From: Desulfobacterales bacterium
GTDB lineage: Bacteria; Desulfobacterota; Desulfobacteria; Desulfobacterales; SURF-7
NCBI GenBank assembly: GCA_028277765.1
Contig: JANQFQ010000062.1
Coordinates: 1 to 40,565 of the forward strand
Direction: 5' to 3'
DNA: 40,565 nucleotides
Below the pieces are notes generated by a model that had not been told where the DNA came from, did no database searches, and worked only from the letters and a program-made list of their open reading frames with translations. Made by a program: the position numbers and the translations under genes. Shown here in pieces: positions 24,695-32,876 of the stretch. The stretch's first letter is position 1. Each line of letters opens with the position of its first letter.

Positions 24695-27600
24695 TGGCAA
24701 TGGCTACCTCTATGCATTTGTCAATGATTTTATCCTGGTCATCAAGAGAGAATTCTATGCTATACTTTTCAGCAATTTCAAAAAGTATATCATCTATTTC
24801 CCCTCGCATTTTATTAATAGCGTCCTGGTTAGTGCGCCAGTCCCGTATTTTATGCTGCGCGATTCTTTTTGTAATCAACATCGCGATCTCAGCCAGGGGC
24901 TTCTCATTCGATGTATTGTATTCAGCAACAGGTTCTCGGACACAACCGTAGTACCTTCGGGCCATGTCGTTTCCCACAAGTTCTGATGGGATATCGTCAT
25001 CTGTATGGGTTGCCACTTTGACAGACATATCCTTTATTTTTTCAAGGGCTTCTATGGCTTCTATACGTCCTTCATGAAGGGCCTTGATCATATCCTCCAG
25101 AAATTTTGAAAATTTCTTATAAAAAACCGGGTCTTTTGCCATCTCCTGCTCAATCACATGCCTTGTTGCAGAGGCAATCATATCTGCCTTGGCTCCCGCG
25201 CTTTTCCCCTGGTCGTCCAGTACAAGCCTCCGCTCGTTTGCGTCAAGGAGGTTGATGGGTTCGCAAAGGGACTCTACTTCATCTGCTCCTACGTGGGTAT
25301 CAATCAACTTCTTTATTTTAGGCTCGTATTCCGAAAAGTCGATTGTCTCCTGATATCGCTGGGTAACGGCAGCCCGCAGGTTCTGAAAAAATTTAAGGTC
25401 CGCCTTGAATATATTGATGGTTTTCAGGGGTGTTTTTTCCAAAAAATTTGCGGATGAAAGGGCTAATGAAAGCGTTCGCGCAAAAAAACTGAACCGTTCG
25501 TAAAATTTATGGCGAAGGTCCTCGTCTCGGAGATGCACTTCATATACTTCCGGATCTTTTGCGCCCTTTACTTTCTGAAATATCTCCCACACATCAGAAT
25601 GAAGCTGGGGTAGTTGTTCGGCCCGTTCAGCAATATACCCAACCGTATCTTCCAGATCCTTCCTGTCAAAATCGGCAAGTCGGCTGTAAAAATCGATGGC
25701 CTGGTCCAGCTCTTCAATGACCCCGCTGTAGTCCAGAATCAGGCCAAATTCCTTACCTTCATATAAGCGGTTTACACGGGCAATGGCCTGAAGCAGGGTA
25801 TGTTCCTTGAGTTTGCGCGCAAGATAAAGCACAGTATTACAGGGCGCGTCAAAACCGGTGAGCAGTTTGTCCACGACAATGATGATATCCGGGTGTTCAC
25901 TGTGCTTAAAGGCATTGATGAGCTGTTTGTTGTATTTTGATTCATTACCGAAGCGATCCTTGATCTCATCCCAAAACGCGTCAATTATTTTAGATTTAAC
26001 GTTATTACTCTCTCCTTCACTTACATCCGGCGCGGAAATAAGGACTTCAGTAGAAACAAGCCCGAACTCATCCATAAAAGATTTATAGGTGATTGCGGTT
26101 GCCTTGTCCGGTGTAACTAGCTGGCCCTTAAGTCCTGTATGCTGGTAGAATGCTGAATAATGGAGACTTACGTCCCAGGCAATCATATGTACTTTCTGCC
26201 GGGCCTTGTTGAGCTGTTGTTCGGTTGAAAATTTTCGTTTAAGGTCTGCTTTCTGGTCTTTGGTGAGGCCCATGGTTAGCTTTTTAAACCAACCATCAAT
26301 GGCGGTCTTATCCACTTTCTGGGGCACATGCCGAGCTTCATAAAGAAGAGGAACAACCGCTCCGTCTTCCACAGCGCGTGCTATAGTGTAGGCAGGCCGG
26401 AACAAATCACCGAACTGGGCAAAGGTGTTCTTTTTGGCTGATTTTGCCAGAGGCGTTCCTGTAAATGCAATAAAACAGGCTCCCTTTAATGCAAGCCGCA
26501 TGCGGGCATGCTGTTCATGATACTGACTGCGGTGGCCTTCATCCACCAATACAAAAGTATTCGGGGCCGCCTTTTTCATTTTCCGGCTGGATACAGCAAT
26601 ACCGAATTTGTGAATCAGGGTGGTGGCCACATGGGTTCGGTGATCCTGCATGATCTCAACTAGATGCTTGCCTGTATTGGCCTGCTCGGGGTTCAGTCCG
26701 CAGGCCCGGAACGTGCCGCAGATCTGATCATCCAGGTCGATTCGGTCGGTGACCAGTATGATTTTGGGATTCAATATTTTTGAATTCAGGGCCAGGCTTT
26801 TTGCCAGCATGACCATGGTCAAGGATTTTCCGCTGCCTTGTGTATGCCAGACCACTCCACCCGGCCTCGGCTGTCCGGGCGCCGCGCTCAACACGCGATT
26901 CATGATGTCATGCACGGTAAAATACTGCTGATACCGGGCAATCTTTTTAATACCATTGTCAAACAGGATAAACCGGTATGCCAGCTCCAGCAGACGCTCC
27001 GGCCGGCAAAGGGCGTAAAGAGTGCGGTCCTGTTCATAAATTTCCTTGCCCTGGTCAAGCATGGCCAGAAAATCATTTTTGACATCATCAAAAGGAGCTG
27101 AAAACAGATGATCGATTTCCTCCCTGTCCATGGCTTCTTCAAGCGTCTTTTTAATCTCACCGTCCTGCCTGTCTTCCTTCCACCCGGCCCAGAACTGCCG
27201 CTGCGTGCCGGTGGTGCCGTATCTGGCCTTGTCCCTGGCCAGGGCAAGTACAATCTGGGAGTAAAGAAAAAGTTGAGGAATACCGTCTTTTGCCTGGTAG
27301 CCGCAAAGCTGCTCAATGGCAAGATCAATGGGCTTTTTCCGGGTCTGTATATACGCTGACCGCTTGCATTCTATGATCCCGAGGGGAATGCCGTTTACAA
27401 ACAGCACAATATCCGGGATATAGTGTTTGTGTAGTCCGACCCGTTCCACCTTGAATTCCGCTGTGCAATGAAACGTGTTGTTCTCTGGATTTTTCCAGTC
27501 AATATAGTTGATGGTAAAGCTCTTTGTGTCCCCTTCCACGGTCTGAGGCACGCTGGTGCCCAGACAGAGCAGGTCATAGACCTGTTCGTTTTCATGCAGT

Positions 27601-27899
27601 GCGCCCGTGGCCCGGAATCCCTTTAGGGTCTGCACCGCCTTCTGAACAGCGTTTTCCGTAAACGGCCGCTTCTGTCCTTTGAATTCATAACTGCAGGTAG
27701 ACCGGATGTAATCCAGCAGCACAGGTTCAAGAATCGCTGACCCGAGCCGACCGCTCCTGAGTTTGATTGTTTCATCTGGTATCAGGTATTCCCATCCAAG
27801 CTGCATAAGGAGGTGGAGCGCCGGAAGCTGGGACTGCATCTTTTCAAGGTAGCTCGGGTGTTCGTGGGGGGATGTGTTGTATGGTGTTTGTTCTTCCAT
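24684..27899 (-). CDS. hsdR: Type I restriction enzyme subunit R (HsdR)
   Basis: 1071 residues. The N-terminal PD-(D/E)xK nuclease has the catalytic core PDIVLFVNGIPLGIIECK (about residues 159-176). The DEAD-like translocase has Walker A HTQGSGKSLTMVMLAKSL, a motif Ia ILVTDRIDLDDQ, Walker B VLVDEGHRSQ (DEGH), motif III AFTGTPL, and motif VI LLQAIARVNRLYEGK. A C-terminal helical domain contacts the HsdM/HsdS core. It is full length, with no break seen. It translocates DNA and cuts far from the unmodified recognition site. It follows hsdS after a 149-base spacer with short repeats. Confidence 0.95.
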   Translation of the reverse strand: MEEQTPYNTSPHEHPSYLEKMQSQLPALHLLMQLGWEYLIPDETIKLRSGRLGSAILEPVLLDYIRSTCSYEFKGQKRPFTENAVQKAVQTLKGFRATGALHENEQVYDLLCLGTSVPQTVEGDTKSFTINYIDWKNPENNTFHCTAEFKVERVGLHKHYIPDIVLFVNGIPLGIIECKRSAYIQTRKKPIDLAIEQLCGYQAKDGIPQLFLYSQIVLALARDKARYGTTGTQRQFWAGWKEDRQDGEIKKTLEEAMDREEIDHLFSAPFDDVKNDFLAMLDQGKEIYEQDRTLYALCRPERLLELAYRFILFDNGIKKIARYQQYFTVHDIMNRVLSAAPGQPRPGGVVWHTQGSGKSLTMVMLAKSLALNSKILNPKIILVTDRIDLDDQICGTFRACGLNPEQANTGKHLVEIMQDHRTHVATTLIHKFGIAVSSRKMKKAAPNTFVLVDEGHRSQYHEQHARMRLALKGACFIAFTGTPLAKSAKKNTFAQFGDLFRPAYTIARAVEDGAVVPLLYEARHVPQKVDKTAIDGWFKKLTMGLTKDQKADLKRKFSTEQQLNKARQKVHMIAWDVSLHYSAFYQHTGLKGQLVTPDKATAITYKSFMDEFGLVSTEVLISAPDVSEGESNNVKSKIIDAFWDEIKDRFGNESKYNKQLINAFKHSEHPDIIIVVDKLLTGFDAPCNTVLYLARKLKEHTLLQAIARVNRLYEGKEFGLILDYSGVIEELDQAIDFYSRLADFDRKDLEDTVGYIAERAEQLPQLHSDVWEIFQKVKGAKDPEVYEVHLRDEDLRHKFYERFSFFARTLSLALSSANFLEKTPLKTINIFKADLKFFQNLRAAVTQRYQETIDFSEYEPKIKKLIDTHVGADEVESLCEPINLLDANERRLVLDDQGKSAGAKADMIASATRHVIEQEMAKDPVFYKKFSKFLEDMIKALHEGRIEAIEALEKIKDMSVKVATHTDDDIPSELVGNDMARRYYGCVREPVAEYNTSNEKPLAEIAMLITKRIAQHKIRDWRTNQDAINKMRGEIDDILFEIAEKYSIEFSLDDQDKIIDKCIEVAIANED

Positions 27900-27904
27900 C
27901 TTCT

Positions 27905-27990
27905 ATTTAACCACGAAAAAAACCAAAAACATTTAAACCACGGAAAAGATCAAAAATATTTGAACCACGAAACACACGAAATACACGAAA
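27905..27990. repeat. Three tandem units with ACCACG core between hsdS and hsdR
   Basis: Units start at 27905 (ATTTAACCACGAAAAAAACC), 27931 (ATTTAAACCACGGAAAAG) and 27958 (ATTTGAACCACGAAACACAC), each about 26-27 bases. The third runs into CACGAA repeats. Only three diverged copies with no spacers; not a CRISPR. Confidence 0.6.
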
Positions 27991-28048
27991 AGTAATTGTG
28001 TGAACAGGATTTACGGTTTATCATCCTTTTATACATTATCTGCCTTGC

Positions 28049-29326
28049 CTATGTTTTTACACGGATTTCACCAGTTAAGAGCTTCTGCATGAGCCCGCGC
28101 TTCTGGGTTTCAAGGACACTCAATTTATTTTCAAATACTTTTATTTCCTCATCAGCGGTTTTAAGAACACTTGTAATTGCAATCTGTTCTTCTTTGGATG
28201 GTAAAGGAACTCTGATCAGTGAAAACACCTTCCACCGGAGACTTCCTCTGCGGTCAACAGATGCATTTGTTGAGATCGCAAAAATATGTTTAAATGTATC
28301 AGTCTTAAACACCGCATAAAGGTATTCAGGAATAACCGTATCATTACATTTAAATACAGTATAGATCGGACTGACGATACCAATATCATAATCAAGAAGA
28401 AGCCCAATGGAACCTTCTTCAATATGATTCGATGGATAACCGAACCAATGTTTGTGGATCACCTTATAATTGGATGTGTCCTCACTAAAGACTTTTTTGC
28501 CGAAATATTTGGAAGATTCAACAAAACCCATGTGCTTGGAACAGGACAAAACAGTAATTTCCGAACCATTTGTATTCCTTTTCGAGCACTCACGTGCGAT
28601 TTCTTTCATCATTGGGCATTCCCAATCTTTGGGTAGATCGAAAAAACGGTATGATTTCCGGCTTTTTGATTTCTCAAATCCCGGCAGCCTTTTTTTACCC
28701 GTAACCAACTGCTGCATAAGGGCTTTTTTGCGGCGCTTTTTCGCGTCAATGAGCTTTCGCATCCGGTTGATAGCTTCATCCCAGGTGGCAAGAATTTGGG
28801 CAATTTTTTTTTGTTCGGGAAGTGGGGGGAGATATATTTTATATTTAAACCATTCCCTAAGTTTAAAAATCATCTTTTCAACATCTACACCAACACTAGA
28901 CTGAAAGCATGTCTGTTGAAAATATATTGTGTGTGAAAAATATTTTAGAAAATCGAGAAGCATTCCATTTTTTGAATGCATTACTGTATATTCATTGGAG
29001 ACAAGAGAGCTGTCCAGTTCTTTGGGAACTACACCACAGGCACCGTGAATTATTTGTCTGTTAGCAATTAAAAAGTCACCTTCTTTAATATAAAATTGGG
29101 TTTTTGTTAAAATGTTTTTACCCGATAATTTTTTACGAGCGACAACGCCACCCCTGTTACGTTTGGCATTTACAAGCTGATATTCTATATCATCTTCAAG
29201 TTCAGCCTCTCGATTTACAACTTGAAGCACATCACCAAAACAAACCTTTCTCCAACCAGATGGCTTATGTCCAAGTTTTGGTATACCAGGCTTCACACTA
29301 TCAGGATAAAAACCTTTACGTGCCAT
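28049..29326 (-). CDS. hsdS: Type I restriction specificity subunit S (HsdS), two target-recognition domains
   Basis: 425 residues with the expected two-fold layout. TRD1 (about 22-165) is followed by the conserved coiled-coil connector PLPEQKKIAQILATWDEAI...KRRKKALMQQLVTGKKRLPGF (about 168-220). TRD2 (about 230-370) is followed by the matching end LPSKEEQIAITSVLKTADEEI...QKRGLMQKLLTGEIRV. Each TRD reads one half of a bipartite DNA target; HsdS assembles with two HsdM and one or two HsdR. The target cannot be predicted here. It lies 54 bases after the rhuM-family gene. Confidence 0.93.
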   Translation of the reverse strand: MARKGFYPDSVKPGIPKLGHKPSGWRKVCFGDVLQVVNREAELEDDIEYQLVNAKRNRGGVVARKKLSGKNILTKTQFYIKEGDFLIANRQIIHGACGVVPKELDSSLVSNEYTVMHSKNGMLLDFLKYFSHTIYFQQTCFQSSVGVDVEKMIFKLREWFKYKIYLPPLPEQKKIAQILATWDEAINRMRKLIDAKKRRKKALMQQLVTGKKRLPGFEKSKSRKSYRFFDLPKDWECPMMKEIARECSKRNTNGSEITVLSCSKHMGFVESSKYFGKKVFSEDTSNYKVIHKHWFGYPSNHIEEGSIGLLLDYDIGIVSPIYTVFKCNDTVIPEYLYAVFKTDTFKHIFAISTNASVDRRGSLRWKVFSLIRVPLPSKEEQIAITSVLKTADEEIKVFENKLSVLETQKRGLMQKLLTGEIRVKT

Positions 29327-29380
29327 ATCATAGGCCCTCTAAATACTTTTCCATCCTCACCCTCAAAAAATTTAAAAAAG

Positions 29381-30454
29381 TCATTTGATTTTTTTGTGCT
29401 GGGTAGGCTTCTTCGCAGGCGTTTTCTTACGCCGCCCCTCCAGTAATTTTGCAGACCCCCTCAGATCCTCTAAGTACCGCGCCTCAACCTCGGCTTCCGC
29501 CTCCAATCGCCGCCTATCGGAAAAAGCAGCGTATTGGTCCTCGGCCCAAGTAAGCGCCTCCTCACGGCTGACCGTTCCAGCATCCGCAAGCACAGGCAAC
29601 TCTGTGTCGCGCAGAAATTTATCGAGGAACACTTCCCAGTCGCGCATCCGGATGTCTTGTCGACGCTGGGCACGGAACTCGGCCTGATCCAGAAACATCA
29701 CGGTAATTCGGTTTAGCGTGTCGATTTCCTGTTCACCCAGATAGTTCTTGGCCGTGCCAACATCGCGTTTGAGCACACGGTCGGCTTTCCACGAAGTAAG
29801 ACCCATGTTGGCCTTGTTTGCATCAGCGCGCTGCCGGACGATCTCAGCCGCCGTCATACCGGTAGCAGTGTAGTGCATTTTGTTCTGCATGGTTGCGAAG
29901 AAAATCTGCGTTTCCTCTTCTTCTTCCCGGTAGTCGCAGGCCAGCGCGAATATCTCCCGAATCCGCTGGTAGACACGCGCTTCACTGGCGCGGATCTCGC
30001 GAATGCGGGCAAGTAGTTCATCAAAATAATCCACCAAGCCTTTGCCGCCCTTGAGCCGTTCGTCGTCAAGCACAAAGCCCTTGACAATGTACTCACGAAG
30101 GCGGGCCGTTGCCCACTGCCGGAAGCGGGTGGCGATACCCGATTTCACACGATAGCCTACAGAGATGATCATATCCAGGTTGTAGAAATCAACTAGGCGA
30201 CGTACTTGCCTTGTTCCCTCAGTTTGAACTATCCGGAATTTCCGGATAGTTGACTCCGGCTCCAATTCGCCTTCTTCATAGATGTTTTTTATGTGCTCAT
30301 TAATCGTGCGTATGTCCTTCTGAAACAATTCAGACATCAATTTCTGCGTCAGCCATACTGTTTCATCCTGAAGTTTTACCTCAAGACGGATTTCACCGTC
30401 TTCAGTTTGATATATGAGAATATCCGTTTTTTTTTCAGGAAAATAGTCGGTCAT
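29381..30454 (-). CDS. RhuM-family protein within the R-M operon
   Basis: 357 residues from ATG 30454 (ribosome binding site AAGGAAC); a longer frame upstream has no support. The N-terminal DUF-type domain is diagnostic: ILIYQTEDGEIRLEVKLQDETVWLTQKLMSELF, then IRTINEHIKNIYEEGEL and the VRRLVDFYNLDMIISVGYRV.S..ATRFRQWAT core typical of RhuM/virulence-associated proteins. A long Glu/Arg-rich helical C-terminus ends in a basic tail (RRKKTPAKKPTQHKKIK). The molecular function is unknown; the first domain resembles a DNA-binding winged-helix module. Members often sit between hsdM and hsdS. Confidence 0.85.
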   Translation of the reverse strand: MTDYFPEKKTDILIYQTEDGEIRLEVKLQDETVWLTQKLMSELFQKDIRTINEHIKNIYEEGELEPESTIRKFRIVQTEGTRQVRRLVDFYNLDMIISVGYRVKSGIATRFRQWATARLREYIVKGFVLDDERLKGGKGLVDYFDELLARIREIRASEARVYQRIREIFALACDYREEEEETQIFFATMQNKMHYTATGMTAAEIVRQRADANKANMGLTSWKADRVLKRDVGTAKNYLGEQEIDTLNRITVMFLDQAEFRAQRRQDIRMRDWEVFLDKFLRDTELPVLADAGTVSREEALTWAEDQYAAFSDRRRLEAEAEVEARYLEDLRGSAKLLEGRRKKTPAKKPTQHKKIK

Positions 30455-30558
30455 TACTTGTAGTTCCTTGTTCCTTGTTCCTTCGTCCTGAAGTGCTGAA
30501 CAATATCTATGGAAATTTATCTTGGGCTTCGACTTGGGCCTCAATGCTCAGATGAAAG

Positions 30559-32100
30559 TTAAAAACCAAGTTCTTTTAAATACTTGTCCATTTTCTTCCG
30601 TGTTTTTGCCAGTTCGTCTTCTATTTCAACAATCTCTCTCTGCACTGCGGCAATATCAATCTCTTCCTCCTCCTCAAACGTATCCACATATCGCGGAATA
30701 TTCAGATTGAACTCGTTTTCCTCGATTTCAGCAAATGACGCCAGGCAAGCATACTTGTCCACTTTTCTTCTTTTACGGAAGGTGGCTACGATTTTTTCAA
30801 TATCCTTTTCCCTAAGCTTGTTCTGGTTGGTGGCTTGCTCAAATTCCCGGCTGGCATCGATAAAAAACACCTTGCCTTTACTAACCGGTTTTCGGGATTT
30901 GTCAAAAATCATCAGGGCCGCGGGAATGCCGGTGCCGAAGAACAGGTTTGCCGGAAGCCCGATGACAGCATCCAGCAGATTTTCCTTAATGACCGCCTCT
31001 CTGATCTTGCCTTCCTGCCCGCCCCGGAACAGGACGCCGTGGGGTACTACAACGCCAACACGCCCTTTGCCCTCTACGGCTGTGGCCAGCATATGTGAAA
31101 TAAAGGCCCAGTCCCCTTTGCTCTTGGGCGGAATTCCGCGGAAAAACCGGCCATATCGGTCTTCAGCAGCAATCTCCTGGCCCCATTTGTCCAGGCTGAA
31201 GGGCGGATTCGCAATGACCACGTCGAATTTCATAAGCGCGTCATTTTCATCCTTGAATTGCGGCTGCCGGATGGTGTCTTCCCATTCAATGTGTGCTGAA
31301 TCCACGCCATGGAGAAACATGTTCATCTTGCAAAGCGCCCAGGTGCTGCCGTTCATTTCCTGTCCATACAGGGAAAAGTCATTTGAGCCAATCTGCCTGG
31401 AAGCGCGTATCAAAAGGGATCCGGAACCGCATGCAGGATCACATATCCGGTCACCAGGCTTTGGGGATACCAACCTGGCCAGGGCCTCTGATACTGCAGC
31501 GGGGGTGTAAAATTCACCGGCTTTTTTCCCTGCTTTTGCAGCAAAATTTTCTATCAAGTACTCATACACATCACCGATAACATCCATGTGTCCCACGGTC
31601 TCTTTTCTAAGATCCAGTACCTTCAGGTCATCCAGCAGGTTCTTGAGCCGTGTGTTCCGCTGCCGGGTTTGGCCCAGATTGGCCTCGCTGTTATAGTCGA
31701 TATTGCGGAACACATTGTGCAACTTCTGTTTGTTCGCATCTTCAAGGTTTTCCAATAAAATATTGATCAACGCTCCGATATTCGGCCGGTCCCGCCTTTC
31801 ATACAGGCTGTCGAACGTGGCGGGAAAGGTTTCCTCAACTTCCCCCTTTGTGTCCCGGGTGATAATTTCCGGAATGATAAACCGCTCCCTTTTAAGCGCA
31901 CGTTTTATGCGAACTTTATCGCCTTTATATTTCTTTTCATATTCTGCCCGTTTTGACTTGTGGATATCGCTCAGATACTTCACAAATAGCATGGTCAAAA
32001 TATAATCCTTGTACTGGGCTGGATCGATCACACCGCGAAACGTATCGCAGGCTTGCCATACCTTATTAAATATTGCATCTCTGATCTGCTTGTCGCTCAT
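30559..32100 (-). CDS. hsdM: Type I restriction enzyme methyltransferase subunit M (HsdM)
   Basis: 513 residues; ATG 32100 with GAGG upstream. The N-terminal helical domain (FNKVWQACDTFRGVIDPAQYKDYILTMLFVKYLSD) is typical of HsdM. The S-adenosylmethionine-dependent N6-adenine methyltransferase has GEFYTPAAVSEALARLV, motif I ICDPACGSGSLLIRA (about 219-233) and the catalytic NPPF (motif IV, in FDVVIANPPFSLDKWG). A C-terminal coiled coil ends the protein. It methylates the target adenines, protecting host DNA. It lies 15 bases after the single-TRD gene. Confidence 0.95.
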   Translation of the reverse strand: MSDKQIRDAIFNKVWQACDTFRGVIDPAQYKDYILTMLFVKYLSDIHKSKRAEYEKKYKGDKVRIKRALKRERFIIPEIITRDTKGEVEETFPATFDSLYERRDRPNIGALINILLENLEDANKQKLHNVFRNIDYNSEANLGQTRQRNTRLKNLLDDLKVLDLRKETVGHMDVIGDVYEYLIENFAAKAGKKAGEFYTPAAVSEALARLVSPKPGDRICDPACGSGSLLIRASRQIGSNDFSLYGQEMNGSTWALCKMNMFLHGVDSAHIEWEDTIRQPQFKDENDALMKFDVVIANPPFSLDKWGQEIAAEDRYGRFFRGIPPKSKGDWAFISHMLATAVEGKGRVGVVVPHGVLFRGGQEGKIREAVIKENLLDAVIGLPANLFFGTGIPAALMIFDKSRKPVSKGKVFFIDASREFEQATNQNKLREKDIEKIVATFRKRRKVDKYACLASFAEIEENEFNLNIPRYVDTFEEEEEIDIAAVQREIVEIEDELAKTRKKMDKYLKELGF

Positions 32101-32115
32101 CGTGTGCCTCAGTTG

Positions 32116-32697
32116 TCACTTGATTTGGATCAGCCGCATACAGGCGGCGGTTATCAGATCTTTTCGTTTTTCAGACAGTTTTTTCAAAAGCGTCTGTTCT
32201 TTACGCATCAGTATGTTAAGATTAACAATCTTTTCCTGAATATTCATAGGAGGCACTGGAACCGACAGATCCTCCAATATACCTCTCCGGATACTTCTGG
32301 CTCCCGATCCTTCGGAAGATTTCATGAAATAGAGTTGCGACCGGGGCTGGTTGATCTGCCATGACAGAAACTCCGGCATGACTCCGGCGCCGGCTTTTAC
32401 TTTGATCTGGAAAAAATGGGGTGAACATACACATTTTACCGGAACTGCATCCAGACATACTGCATAGTTGGTGTTGCCCCGTGCGACAAATAATATCAGC
32501 CCTGTCTTTAGATAGTCGCGCTCCCGACGTCCTTTTAATGTTGTCCGGTTCAGTTTTTTCCAGTTTATATGCATGTCTGTTGAAACATCTCTCATTTGGA
32601 TAACATGGACGTCTCCTTTGGGATCATTTTTTATGCTTCCCCGAAAGGGATATCCTGCTTGAATTTTTGCGATATCGGTAAGATTCACATATTTCAT
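32116..32697 (-). CDS. Single-TRD HsdS-like specificity protein
   Basis: 193 residues from ATG 32697 (AAGGTG upstream). It looks like one half of HsdS: a target-recognition domain (YVNLTDIAKIQAGYPFRGSI...IQMRDVS; later FFQIKV) and one conserved helix end (RRGILEDLSVPVPPMNIQEKIVNLNILMRKEQTLLKKL). Single-TRD S proteins can dimerise to make a palindromic bipartite target. It comes first in the operon, before hsdM, while a full-length hsdS sits further down. It ends cleanly and has its own ribosome binding site, so I read it as functional rather than a fragment. Confidence 0.78.
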   Translation of the reverse strand: MKYVNLTDIAKIQAGYPFRGSIKNDPKGDVHVIQMRDVSTDMHINWKKLNRTTLKGRRERDYLKTGLILFVARGNTNYAVCLDAVPVKCVCSPHFFQIKVKAGAGVMPEFLSWQINQPRSQLYFMKSSEGSGARSIRRGILEDLSVPVPPMNIQEKIVNLNILMRKEQTLLKKLSEKRKDLITAACMRLIQIK

Positions 32698-32713
32698 TAA
32701 TTTCACCTTTAGC

Positions 32714-32732
32714 GCATCATTATATTTGATGC
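32714..32732. promoter_or_regulatory. Operator-like palindrome 1 (GCATCA-N7-TGATGC)
   Basis: Perfect 6-bp dyad in the leader of the single-TRD gene, just downstream of its likely promoter. One of three matching sites between the divergent genes. Confidence 0.65.
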
Positions 32733-32754
32733 AATGTTTTTTTAGGAAATATTT

Positions 32755-32760
32755 ATTATA
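32755..32760 (-). promoter_or_regulatory. Likely -10 box (TATAAT) for the R-M operon
   Basis: TATAAT reads leftward at 32760-32755, about 58 bases before ATG 32697. The -35 region expected at about 32778-32784 is poor and lies inside palindrome 2, so a bound regulator would block it. Confidence 0.4.
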
Positions 32761-32767
32761 TAAATAC

Positions 32768-32786
32768 GCATCAATTAAATTGATGT
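32768..32786. promoter_or_regulatory. Operator-like palindrome 2 (GCATCA-N7-TGATGT)
   Basis: Dyad of GCATCA and TGATGT (5 of 6 pairs; the inner ATT/AAT also pair). It sits between the divergent promoters, 54 bases centre to centre from palindrome 1. Confidence 0.65.
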
Positions 32787-32795
32787 GTTATTTTA

Positions 32796-32824
32796 TTGAC
32801 ACGGCAGCGGGATTTGTATATATT
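32796..32824 (+). promoter_or_regulatory. Near-consensus promoter of the ComEC-type MBL gene
   Basis: TTGACA (32796-32801), 17-base spacer, TATATT (32819-32824). The start point would be near 32831, at the edge of palindrome 3, and about 46 bases before ATG 32877. Strong by sequence, so its control by the flanking palindromes is meaningful. Confidence 0.7.
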
Positions 32825-32829
32825 AAAAC

Positions 32830-32848
32830 ACATCATTTGTTTTGATGC
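32830..32848. promoter_or_regulatory. Operator-like palindrome 3 (ACATCA-N7-TGATGC)
   Basis: Third copy, 62 bases centre to centre from palindrome 2, covering the expected transcription start of the MBL gene. This is the classic position for repression. Confidence 0.65.
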
Positions 32849-32876
32849 AATAAAATAATTCCCAGGAAAAGAAAAA

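Noticed and set aside
27905..27990. CRISPR-like array
   Set aside because: There are only three diverged units with no separate spacers, and no cas genes are present.
30584..31510. Long open frame on the plus strand
   Set aside because: It is antisense to hsdM, whose methyltransferase motifs are clear; the Ser/Arg-rich product has no recognisable pattern.
32116..32697. Single-TRD S gene as a pseudogene of hsdS
   Set aside because: It has its own ribosome binding site, both ends are intact, and the sequence is not a copy of either half of the full hsdS.
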